NCBI GenBank assembly: GCA_051646105.1
Contig: JBOFCO010000013.1
Location: 1 to 18,662, forward strand
Source of the DNA: JBOFCO01 sp051646105
Lineage (GTDB): Bacteria > Pseudomonadota > Alphaproteobacteria > Rhodobacterales > Rhodobacteraceae
Direction of reading: 5' to 3'
DNA: 18,662 nt
Positions 7,730 to 14,064 of the stretch are shown here, piece after piece. A model generated the notes under the pieces. The model was given only the letters and a program-made list of their open reading frames with translations. It searched no databases and had not been told where the DNA came from. How positions within the stretch are numbered: position 1 is the first letter of the stretch; every line of letters begins with the position of its first letter. Made by a program: the position numbers and the translations under genes.

Positions 7730-8335
7730 CTAGATCACCGCGCATTCAAAAGCCAGAAACCTGCCGTCCCGGTTCCCGACGATCTTGCCCAGGGGGCGCG
7801 GGCTGAACCCCATGCCCTTGGCCATGCGCATGAAGGCGGGTGGGCCGAGGAAAAGACAGGATCGCCCGCCCTGCGATTTCAGGAAATCGTTCACATGCCG
7901 CAGGATATCGGCCCCAAGACCCACGCCGCCCGGTGCGGCAAAGCGCGTCAGTTCCCAGATCGCGGGATCGACAGGCGGTTCCTCGTCACACAGATCGGTC
8001 GGAAGGCCCGGCAAAAGACCGAGTTTGGCATCGCGGATCATATAGCTGTAACGTTGCTGCGGGTCGCGGCTGCGGTTGTCCGTCCGGATAAGGCGCGCAC
8101 CGCCCAGCACCGTGCCGCCCTCATGGGCAATCACATAAATCGATGCGAACGTATCATACTGTTCATATTCCATGTCCCCCGCGACTGTGAGATCCCATGA
8201 CATCTGCTCCATGAACACCTGACGGCGCAGACGCAGGAAATCTGCCACAAGATTCCATTTTGCCAGGTCTTCAGGCGCCCGCAGGACCGAGATCGCGGCA
8301 GTTCCGGATTCCGCCGTTGGTTCACGCGCCGTCAT
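7730..8335 (-). CDS. luxI: Acyl-homoserine-lactone synthase, LuxI family
   Basis: A 201-residue autoinducer synthase that makes an acyl-homoserine lactone from S-adenosylmethionine and an acylated carrier protein. Invariant LuxI positions are visible: R37 and F41 (RRQVF), W47, D61 (EYEQYD), R81 (GGARL), and E128/R131 (WELTRF). The residue at the conserved LuxI D45 position is glutamate (E58), a conservative but notable change. The acyl chain cannot be predicted by eye. The ATG at 8335 was chosen because upstream in-frame candidates are TTG (8377, 8359) or GTG (8365). No Shine-Dalgarno precedes the ATG. The TTG at 8359 has AGGG nine bases before it and remains possible. It is divergent from luxR, with a lux-box-like dyad just upstream. 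Confidence 0.88.
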   Translation of the reverse strand: MTAREPTAESGTAAISVLRAPEDLAKWNLVADFLRLRRQVFMEQMSWDLTVAGDMEYEQYDTFASIYVIAHEGGTVLGGARLIRTDNRSRDPQQRYSYMIRDAKLGLLPGLPTDLCDEEPPVDPAIWELTRFAAPGGVGLGADILRHVNDFLKSQGGRSCLFLGPPAFMRMAKGMGFSPRPLGKIVGNRDGRFLAFECAVI

Positions 8336-8370
8336 CGGATCACGAACTCGCGCATCCAAAGGCACATGCC

Positions 8371-8387
8371 CTGACAATTTTTGGCAG
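8371..8387 (-). promoter_or_regulatory. Lux-box-like inverted repeat upstream of luxI
   Basis: The sequence CTGACAATTTTTGGCAG is an imperfect dyad in which six of eight position pairs match (CTG-CAA / TTG-CAG). Lux boxes are dyads of 16-20 bases with CTG/CAG ends, so this is a candidate LuxR-family operator. Its centre is about 44 bases upstream of the luxI ATG. It lies in the 218-base divergent region, close to luxI. Confidence 0.5.
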
Positions 8388-8498
8388 TCATTTGGGTCTC
8401 ACTTGCAGCTAACTCGCGTAAAAATTGCATTTCTACTGCTAAGCGCGTGTAGGAGCCGAGCACAAGACGGGCACGTGAAAGTTGCAAAACTATCCGTT

Positions 8499-8510
8499 TG
8501 GATATATCCA
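8499..8510. promoter_or_regulatory. Perfect 12-base palindrome upstream of luxR
   Basis: TGGATATATCCA is a perfect palindrome. It overlaps a second dyad, TATCC-GTTT-GGATA (8491-8504), so the TATCC half-site and its complement appear three times within 8491-8509. The elements lie 44-63 bases upstream of the luxR ATG. They could be an operator or part of an A/T-rich core promoter. TTGCAA at 8482 is a possible -35, but its spacing is short. Confidence 0.4.
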
Positions 8511-8553
8511 GAAAAAAGATTTCCCAAGACCGAATTGGCGCGAATCCCAGCCG

Positions 8554-9219
8554 ATGTCGACCAAAGACGAAGAAGACATTCCCATCGTTCGCAGCGACTC
8601 TGTCCTGAGTCAGCTGATCCCGGGGTTTGAGCAGGAGCTGGCGCAGGTTTCCGCAATGGCGCCAAGCGGTCTGGTCATCGGGTTCAACGTCACGTGGAAG
8701 GGTCCGGAGCATGTGCTGTCACTGGTCCCTCTGAAATGGCAGAAGCACTACCATCGCCGCGCCTATTACTTCGCCGATCCGGTGTTCAAATGGTTAAGTA
8801 CCAACGCCGGCGTGTCGCGTTGGTCGGATATTTCGTTTTTTGACCCGTTCAACATCATGGAAAAGGCCAAGGATTACGGCCTCGTCTATGGTTTCGTGGT
8901 GTCCGTCCACATAGGCGAAAAGAAGTCCTTCATCACGCTGTCACGCCCTGACCGCGAATTTACCGACGAGGAAATCGCGGAAGTGGAGCCCGTGTTCCGG
9001 TCCTGGGCGGAAATCATGACGGGGGAGGAGCTTTCCGAGAGAGAGCTGGAGGCACTGCGCCTGCTCGCTTCCGGCCTGACGACCCGCGAAATTGCCGAAA
9101 AGCTGGAACTTTCAGAACCTGCTGTGAAGCTGCGGCTTTCCAAGGCGACGAAAAAGCTTGGGGCGAAATCACGCACGCAGGCCGTCGCCATCGCCGTATG
9201 GCGCAGATTGTTCAGCTGA
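8554..9219 (+). CDS. luxR: LuxR-family quorum-sensing transcription factor
   Basis: A 221-residue regulator with an N-terminal autoinducer-binding domain (about 15-150) and a C-terminal LuxR helix-turn-helix (about 158-218). The ligand-pocket residues conserved in true AHL receptors are all present: W62, Y66, D75 and P76 (YYFADPV), W90 (SRWSD) and G113. The DNA-binding domain has LSERELEALRLLASGLTTRE and the recognition helix region SEPAVKLRLSKATKKL. This supports a functional acyl-homoserine-lactone receptor rather than a LuxR solo of the PAS or REC type. It is divergent from the adjacent luxI, its likely signal source. The ATG at 8554 was chosen. The frame could be extended to TTG at 8482, but the added residues overlap the palindromes. 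Neither start has a clear ribosome site. It ends against a terminator shared with the convergent TerB-like cluster. Confidence 0.9.
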   Translation: MSTKDEEDIPIVRSDSVLSQLIPGFEQELAQVSAMAPSGLVIGFNVTWKGPEHVLSLVPLKWQKHYHRRAYYFADPVFKWLSTNAGVSRWSDISFFDPFNIMEKAKDYGLVYGFVVSVHIGEKKSFITLSRPDREFTDEEIAEVEPVFRSWAEIMTGEELSERELEALRLLASGLTTREIAEKLELSEPAVKLRLSKATKKLGAKSRTQAVAIAVWRRLFS

Positions 9220-9237
9220 TAACGCGGCCGTTGCCAT

Positions 9238-9269
9238 GAAAAACGCCGCTGCCCATCGGGCCGCGGCGT
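9238..9269 (-). terminator. Rho-independent terminator of the TerB-like cluster
   Basis: On the minus strand ACGCCGC and GCGGCGT (9269-9263 and 9249-9243) form a perfect seven-base-pair GC stem around a 13-base loop that can itself pair CCC/GGG. It is followed directly by a run of five T. It lies 34 bases past the stop of the last TerB-like gene. It also faces the end of luxR, but has no T-run in that direction. Confidence 0.8.
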
Positions 9270-9302
9270 AGTCGAGGGAACAGCGTCGGATGTCGGGCAG
9301 GA

Positions 9303-9758
9303 TCAGGCGGCGAACTGCCGCTGCTGTTCCACGGCCTGCACGTAAAGTGCGTTGGCACGAACCAGGTCGATGCCCAGGCCCTGCCCCATCGCCATCAGGA
9401 AGGCGCGCTGGCTGGCATCGGGCTGGCCATAATCAAGCAGGACACGGATCGCCAGCGTCAGCGCGACTTCCGCCTCTGCGGTGGTAAGATCGCGGACGGC
9501 CTCGGCGAAAACGCGCGACGCACGGGTGTACTGCAGCGAGTCGACAATATCCTCGGCAAGGATGCGGGTCTGGGTCAGGCCGGTCAGCCGGAAGATCGGC
9601 TCATCCACACAGATGTCGAGCAGGCGCTCAAGTTCCGCTTCCGGCAGGATGCCGTCGGCTGCAAGGGTCAGGATCGGCATGGTCATTACTGCGCGGGCCA
9701 GATGCTGGTTCGCGACGGCACCGACGCTGGCAGAGCGGTAGTTGAAATAAAGACCCAT
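9303..9758 (-). CDS. TerB-like (tellurite resistance family) protein, degenerate copy
   Basis: A 151-residue, mostly helical cytoplasmic protein that is a clear paralogue of the product of 10906-11358. Both begin MGL and share LAR-V-TMP-L near residues 20-30, ADG at 34-36, E42 and a GQGLG/GEGLG motif near the C-terminus. The pattern of two acidic D-G-x-x loops matches the TerB fold, whose acidic residues are thought to bind metal. Here the first loop keeps D35-G36 and E42 but has proline at position 39. The second reads DYGQPDASQ, so its canonical ADG is lost. This copy may therefore have weaker metal binding. The start at 9758 has GGGAG eight bases upstream. An extension to 9866 looks non-coding. 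It is the last gene of the cluster, 132 bases after the DUF4261-like gene and before a terminator. Confidence 0.7.
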   Translation of the reverse strand: MGLYFNYRSASVGAVANQHLARAVMTMPILTLAADGILPEAELERLLDICVDEPIFRLTGLTQTRILAEDIVDSLQYTRASRVFAEAVRDLTTAEAEVALTLAIRVLLDYGQPDASQRAFLMAMGQGLGIDLVRANALYVQAVEQQRQFAA

Positions 9759-9770
9759 CTTGCAATCTCC

Positions 9771-9799
9771 CTTGCTTTCGCAATCATTCGTTAAGCAAG
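9771..9799 (-). promoter_or_regulatory. Seven-base inverted repeat in the leader of the distal TerB-like gene
   Basis: CTTGCTT (9771-9777) and AAGCAAG (9793-9799) are perfect inverted repeats 15 bases apart. One end touches the Shine-Dalgarno of the gene starting at 9758. It could act as an operator or as an mRNA hairpin limiting translation. The rest of the 132-base gap (9759-9890) shows no gene. Confidence 0.4.
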
Positions 9800-9890
9800 T
9801 GATCGCGCCGGATTCGGGCGGAAACGTGACCGTGGCGGGGAAGTTTCGCGCCATACGGGAATGCATTGCGGCACCCGCATGGCTGCCAGA

Positions 9891-10892
9891 TCAACGCCTG
9901 CCACCGGCGAAGAAGCTGTAAAGCTTGTTTTTCAAGGCGTTTTCGTCACCGCGGATGGCGTTTTCAAAACCCGGAGGGGCCGGTTCGCGGCTGCGGGGGC
10001 CGAATGCCTTCATCTCGTCGATCTTGCTATCGGGATGAAGCAGGACGAACATGTCGGTCTGCGCGCCTTCCATCCCTTCGGGCATGTGGCGGATACGGAT
10101 CTTCCGGCTTTCCCCCTCGATCCCGATCGTATCGCTGTCACGATACACGTGCCCGCGTTCCAGCGCGAGGATCGCCATGCCGACAACCCATTTCGCGGCT
10201 TCTCCCGGGTGCGTGCGGGCCAGCGGCATGAAGATTTCATAGCCGGTAAAGGCCGCAACGCCGACCGTCTGCACCGAAACCGGCATCGGTTCTTTCCCGT
10301 CCGGCATTGGATTGACGCCAATCGTCACCCACTGCTCGATCGGAACCGAAGCCTTCATCGCCCTGTCCGCAGCGTGAACCCACTTTTCCGGCTTCACGAT
10401 GGTGTCGCCGTTCGGGAAATAGACGGCCTCGCAAACCGGGAGCTTGGCGAAGACAGCCGCCATGCAGGTCACCCGCCGTGCCGCATCGAAACGTGCGGCA
10501 AGGGACTGGTCGACAGAGTCGATACTGATGGAAAGCCAGCTCCTGTGCCGTTTCACGACCTGCTCGGCCTCGGGAAACAGGAATCGCGCCTTGTGGAACA
10601 GACCGCCCCAATCCACATCGCAAGGACCGGGGGCAGACATCAGGTTCATCATTCTTGGTTCCGCTTCCGCCCTTGACCAGAAGGTTCCGATCGAAACCTT
10701 GGACGTGTCAAAGGACAGGTCGACGCCCAGATCATCCGTCCAGTTCAGCCCCGGATAATCCTCGCGCACGGCGGCGAGGATTTCCGACGTCTGAAACTGC
10801 AGCGGTTCTGACAGCAGAACATAGGCAGTGAAGGGGTCCTTCAGACGCTTCTCGCTGTAGCGTTCCGGCTGTTTGGCGGCTGGCGCGGTCAT
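9891..10892 (-). CDS. DUF4261-like protein of unknown function
   Basis: A 333-residue soluble protein without signal peptide or membrane helices. The C-terminal half resembles DUF4261. It has a short cysteine-flanked hydrophobic segment running into AVYFPNGDTIVKP (about 156-168), a basic/aromatic stretch ending EQWVTIGV, then TVGVAAFTGYEIFMPLA (209-225), and GHVYRDSDTIGIEG (247-260), which is the DGDTIG-type motif of that family. No catalytic residues are known to me for the family. The N-terminal 115 residues are not recognised. The start is 13 bases after the stop of the TerB-like gene at 10906, and its GAGGGG ribosome site overlaps that stop, so translation is probably coupled. Lying between two TerB paralogues suggests a shared stress or membrane-associated role, which is inference. 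Confidence 0.65.
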   Translation of the reverse strand: MTAPAAKQPERYSEKRLKDPFTAYVLLSEPLQFQTSEILAAVREDYPGLNWTDDLGVDLSFDTSKVSIGTFWSRAEAEPRMMNLMSAPGPCDVDWGGLFHKARFLFPEAEQVVKRHRSWLSISIDSVDQSLAARFDAARRVTCMAAVFAKLPVCEAVYFPNGDTIVKPEKWVHAADRAMKASVPIEQWVTIGVNPMPDGKEPMPVSVQTVGVAAFTGYEIFMPLARTHPGEAAKWVVGMAILALERGHVYRDSDTIGIEGESRKIRIRHMPEGMEGAQTDMFVLLHPDSKIDEMKAFGPRSREPAPPGFENAIRGDENALKNKLYSFFAGGRR

Positions 10893-10905
10893 CTCTTGCT
10901 GCCCC

Positions 10906-11358
10906 TCAGGCCGCGCGACGTTGCAACATGGCGATCACGTCGAAAATCTTGACAAAGGTTTCCGGGGCGACGCCCAGCCCTTCGCCCATCTGGATCAGCA
11001 TTTTCTTTTCCGACTCGTCGAGCGATCCATCGGCCAGCGCCGTGCGGATCGCAAAGCACAGCGCCGTTTCGGCCATCTGCACCGATAGATGCGGCCTTGC
11101 CGCCTGGAAAGCGGCCGCCCCGCCCTTGCTTTTGGCAAGCGCGAGAATTTCCTTGGCCAGTTCCATGGTGCGTTCGGCCCCCACGGCATGGAATACCGGG
11201 CTGTAGGCACACATATTCAGCAACTGGTCCAGTTCAGCCTGATCGATCCTGCCATCGGCAGTGGCAACCAGCAGCGGCATGGTCAGCACCGAGCGCGCCA
11301 GATCGTCGCTGACGTTGCGGCTGGCTGCTGCACCACGCAGATTTGAAAACAGTCCCAT
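10906..11358 (-). CDS. TerB-like (tellurite resistance family) protein
   Basis: A 150-residue helical protein of the TerB type. It has the two expected acidic loops: ATADGRIDQAEL (33-43, with D35, G36, D39, E42) and LADGSLDESEKKML (with D110, G111, D114, E117). The loops lie in two related halves, and GEGLGV follows the second. TerB proteins belong to tellurium and general stress-response systems and are proposed metal-binding membrane-proximal scaffolds. Here there are no TerD, TerC or TerZ genes, so tellurite resistance itself cannot be claimed. The start has GGGAGAT at good spacing, the same ribosome site type as in its paralogue at 9303-9758. It is the first gene of the three-gene cluster and divergent from the zeta-inhibitor gene. 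No convincing promoter was found in 11359-11440. Confidence 0.75.
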   Translation of the reverse strand: MGLFSNLRGAAASRNVSDDLARSVLTMPLLVATADGRIDQAELDQLLNMCAYSPVFHAVGAERTMELAKEILALAKSKGGAAAFQAARPHLSVQMAETALCFAIRTALADGSLDESEKKMLIQMGEGLGVAPETFVKIFDVIAMLQRRAA

Positions 11359-11504
11359 GTCGATCTCCCATTTTTCCAGTAATTGAAGCGTCAGAGGCTA
11401 CAATTTCGGCGGCAAACGTTAGAAATTCGGCGCACGGGCGACATTTTTGCGGCATTTACCCGTGTTGGGCGAGTATTCGCGTGAAATCCCGCTGTCCTGC
11501 CCTC

Positions 11505-11533
11505 TTGCAGGCGCGACGCGGGGCGGGCATATC
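11505..11533 (+). promoter_or_regulatory. Candidate promoter of the zeta-inhibitor gene
   Basis: TTGCAG (11505-11510), a 17-base GC-rich spacer, then CATATC (11528-11533). The boxes are moderate matches with ideal spacing, and transcription would start about 25 bases before the ATG at 11567. The remainder of the 208-base divergent region (11359-11566) shows no gene. Confidence 0.4.
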
Positions 11534-11566
11534 ACCATCAGACCTTCGCCAAAGCGGGAGCGAGAG

Positions 11567-11881
11567 ATGACCACATTCGACGAACGCGAAAGCGCCTTTG
11601 AAAACAAGTTCGCCCATGATGCCGACATGCAGTTCCGCGCCGAAGCGCGCCGCAACAAGCTGGCCGGGCTTTGGGCCGCCGGGCTGCTGGGCAAGACCGG
11701 TAGCGATGCTGATGCCTACGCCAAGGAAATCGTGACGGCAGATTTCGAGGAAGCCGGTTCCGAGGATGTCGTACGCCGTCTGGCTGCCGATCTGGGTGCT
11801 CTGTCCGACGCCGACACGATCCGTGCCAAGCTGATCGGCCTTATGGCGGAAGCCAAGGCCCAGATCATGTCGGAACTCTGA
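11567..11881 (+). CDS. DUF1476 protein, zeta-type inhibitor of F1-ATPase
   Basis: A 104-residue protein of the alphaproteobacterial DUF1476 family. The Paracoccus member is the zeta subunit, which inserts its N-terminus into F1 and blocks ATP hydrolysis by the ATP synthase. The N-terminus MTTFDERESAFENKFAHDAD is the inhibitory segment and matches the family closely. It is followed by FRAEARRNKLAGLWAAGLLGK and a helical C-terminal domain (EEAGSEDVVRRLAADL and onward). Length is typical. The start at 11567 has GGGAG about seven bases upstream; the frame extends to 11447, but the added residues are not protein-like. It is monocistronic as far as can be seen, away from ATP synthase genes, as usual. 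The hairpin at 11933-11956 follows it. Confidence 0.92.
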   Translation: MTTFDERESAFENKFAHDADMQFRAEARRNKLAGLWAAGLLGKTGSDADAYAKEIVTADFEEAGSEDVVRRLAADLGALSDADTIRAKLIGLMAEAKAQIMSEL

Positions 11882-11932
11882 AACAGACGTCCTGACGGCA
11901 CCCGCAAGACCGATCTGCTGTTCCTGTCAAAC

Positions 11933-11956
11933 CGGGCGCGATTTTTTTTGCGCCCG
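11933..11956 (+). terminator. Possible terminator with a T-rich loop
   Basis: CGGGCGC and GCGCCCG form a perfect seven-base-pair stem. The eight-T run lies in the loop rather than after the stem, and no U-tract follows it. It sits between the zeta-inhibitor and MprF-like genes, 52 bases after the former's stop. Termination efficiency is uncertain. Confidence 0.4.
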
Positions 11957-12014
11957 TTAAACTGTTCTGAACTCCCTTCGCGGATGGTGCGCCCCATCAT
12001 CGGGTGAGGGGAAC

Positions 12015-13997
12015 ATGTCAGGAACAGCCATTAATGCGCCCCGGTCGCTGCCTGCACCCCTGCATCGCCTGATGCTGCGAAATGGATGGGCGCTGCCTGT
12101 AGCTGCCAGTTTGGTCTGGATTGTCGGGCAACGCATCGCCACGGCTGATCCAGCCGTCATTCTCACCACGATTGCCGGTATATCAGCCCCACAGTGGGCT
12201 GCGTCGGTGCTGTTTGCCGCACTCAGCTACGCCGCGATCGGCGAGTATGACCGGATGTTCCACCGGCTGTCGGATACCGGTCTTGGCACCGGACCGGCAC
12301 GCACCAGCGGCATGGTCGCCATGGCACTTGCGCAGATGCTGGGCTTTGGTGTGATCAGCGGCGCGCTGGTGCGCTGGCGACTGGTACCGCAATTTGACCT
12401 GTGGCGGGCCACGCGCTTTTCTGCGCTGGTGTCGGCATCGTTTCTGGCCGGATTTGCCGTGTTGACCGCCCTGGCGTCGAAACTGTCCGATCATCAGCAT
12501 CTGCCAGCAGGATCGGATGGGCTGGCAACGCTGGTGCTGCTGGCGGCGCTTGCGCTTGTCGCCGCATCCCTGGTGGTGCGTTGCGTGCATATCCGGGACC
12601 GGATCGTGATGCTGCCCCCTGTCAGGCGACTGTTCCGCATCTTATTGATCGTGACTGCGGATTGTACGGCAGCGGCGGCCTGTGCCTATGTGCTGTTGCC
12701 GGATGGGATGACCGATGGCTTGCTGTCCTTTCTGCCGGTTTTCCTGCTCGCATCGGGTGCCGGCCTGATTTCCGGCGCGCCGGCGGGCCTGGGCGCTTAT
12801 GAATTGACCTTGCTGGCCCTTCTGCCTGTGGGCATCGGGGCGGATGGCAGTGCGGTGTCGGGCGATGCCATCCTGGCTTCCGCGCTGGCGTTCCGGCTGG
12901 TTTATCACGCGCTGCCTGCCAGTCTGGCCGCCCTTCTGGCAATTGCAATGCTGGTGCGCGGCTCTCGACCGGTATCAGGTCAGGCAGCGGCTGATCAGTC
13001 ATTCGTGCCCGCGACCGCCCTGCCCTCGCCGGAGGCCGGTCTGCTGCATCAGGGCCGTTTGTCCCTTTGGCAGGGCCAGGGCAGCGCTTTTCTGGGCGCC
13101 GCAACCGGGCAGGCACTTGTCGCCCTGTTCGATCCGGCGGGTTGCCCTGACGCGGCCCTGTCGTTGCTGTCGTCACGCGCGGCCGCAGGGGACCGGTTTC
13201 CCTGCCTGTACAAGATCGGCGCCCGCATGGCCGTCATCGCACGACATCGCGGGTTCATTCCCTGGCGCATTGCAGAGGAGGCGGTCCTGAACCCGACCGG
13301 ATTTTCGCTGGCAACGCCCGGCCGCGCCACGCTGCGGCGCAAACTTCGTCGTGCAGATGCCGCAGGATTGCGCTGTACTGTCGCTGTTGCCGATCCTCTG
13401 CTGCTGTCGCAACTGGCAGTGATCAACGACGAATGGTCGCTGACCCACGGCGGTGAACGCGGCTTTTCCATGGGCCGCTTTGACCGGGTTTCGCTGGGCC
13501 GTCAAAAGCTGTTCGTTGCCGTCCTTGATGGCGTCGCCGTCGCTTTCGTCAGTTTTCACCACGCAAGGTCGAACGGGCGGGGGTGCTGGACGCTCGACCT
13601 GATGCGCCACCGCGATGCAGTGCCGGATGGCACGATGCACGCGCTGATCACAACTGCCATAGGTGCGGCCAGGGTGGAGGGTGTCACTCAACTGTCGCTC
13701 GCTGCGGTGCCCGCCATTGCAATGCCGACCGGACGTCATGCCTACCTCCGGCTTGTTCGGTTCCTGTTCGGGGCGGCGTCCCGCAGATGGCCCGATGGCG
13801 GACTGCGCCGGTTCAAGCAAAGTTTTGAACCGTGCTGGAAGCCGCTTTATGCCGCGGCCCCGGATCGCTGGCGCCTTGCGGTTGCGCTGGCCGAAGTTGC
13901 CGCCGAAATCCACCGCCCGCTGCCGCGTGCCACCGTCTCTGCAGACGGGAACGCGACGCAACTGCCGGTTTGCCTTGCCGCCCCGGTCATGCGATAG
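12015..13997 (+). CDS. mprF: MprF-like aminoacyl-phosphatidylglycerol synthase/flippase
   Basis: A 660-residue integral membrane protein. The N-terminal part (about 20-325) has roughly eight hydrophobic helices and includes GAPAGLGAYELTLLALLPVG, the flippase signature of MprF proteins. The cytoplasmic C-terminal part (about 340-640) is the DUF2156 GNAT-like transferase, with FSMGRFDRVSL and DLMRH at 528-532. Such enzymes move lysine or alanine from aminoacyl-tRNA to phosphatidylglycerol and flip the product to the outer leaflet, lowering surface charge and protecting against cationic peptides. At 660 residues it is shorter than the roughly 840-residue Staphylococcus form, lacking several N-terminal helices. 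The amino acid used cannot be told from sequence by eye. The start has GAGGGG five bases upstream. The homocysteine methyltransferase gene follows after 67 bases on the same strand. Confidence 0.85.
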   Translation: MSGTAINAPRSLPAPLHRLMLRNGWALPVAASLVWIVGQRIATADPAVILTTIAGISAPQWAASVLFAALSYAAIGEYDRMFHRLSDTGLGTGPARTSGMVAMALAQMLGFGVISGALVRWRLVPQFDLWRATRFSALVSASFLAGFAVLTALASKLSDHQHLPAGSDGLATLVLLAALALVAASLVVRCVHIRDRIVMLPPVRRLFRILLIVTADCTAAAACAYVLLPDGMTDGLLSFLPVFLLASGAGLISGAPAGLGAYELTLLALLPVGIGADGSAVSGDAILASALAFRLVYHALPASLAALLAIAMLVRGSRPVSGQAAADQSFVPATALPSPEAGLLHQGRLSLWQGQGSAFLGAATGQALVALFDPAGCPDAALSLLSSRAAAGDRFPCLYKIGARMAVIARHRGFIPWRIAEEAVLNPTGFSLATPGRATLRRKLRRADAAGLRCTVAVADPLLLSQLAVINDEWSLTHGGERGFSMGRFDRVSLGRQKLFVAVLDGVAVAFVSFHHARSNGRGCWTLDLMRHRDAVPDGTMHALITTAIGAARVEGVTQLSLAAVPAIAMPTGRHAYLRLVRFLFGAASRRWPDGGLRRFKQSFEPCWKPLYAAAPDRWRLAVALAEVAAEIHRPLPRATVSADGNATQLPVCLAAPVMR

Positions 13998-14064
13998 CAT
14001 CGCCGATCCACCGGGCGCCGACGGGCGACAGGCCCGGCCACCGGCACAGCAGAGCGAGGCAGAA

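Noticed and set aside
8371..8377. TTG at 8377 as the luxI start
   Set aside because: The added residues are not conserved-looking, no ribosome site precedes it, and it falls within the lux-box-like dyad.
13998..14064. SAM- or SAH-responsive riboswitch ahead of the homocysteine methyltransferase gene
   Set aside because: Only 67 bases are available, and I could not recognise the conserved core of any known SAM/SAH riboswitch.
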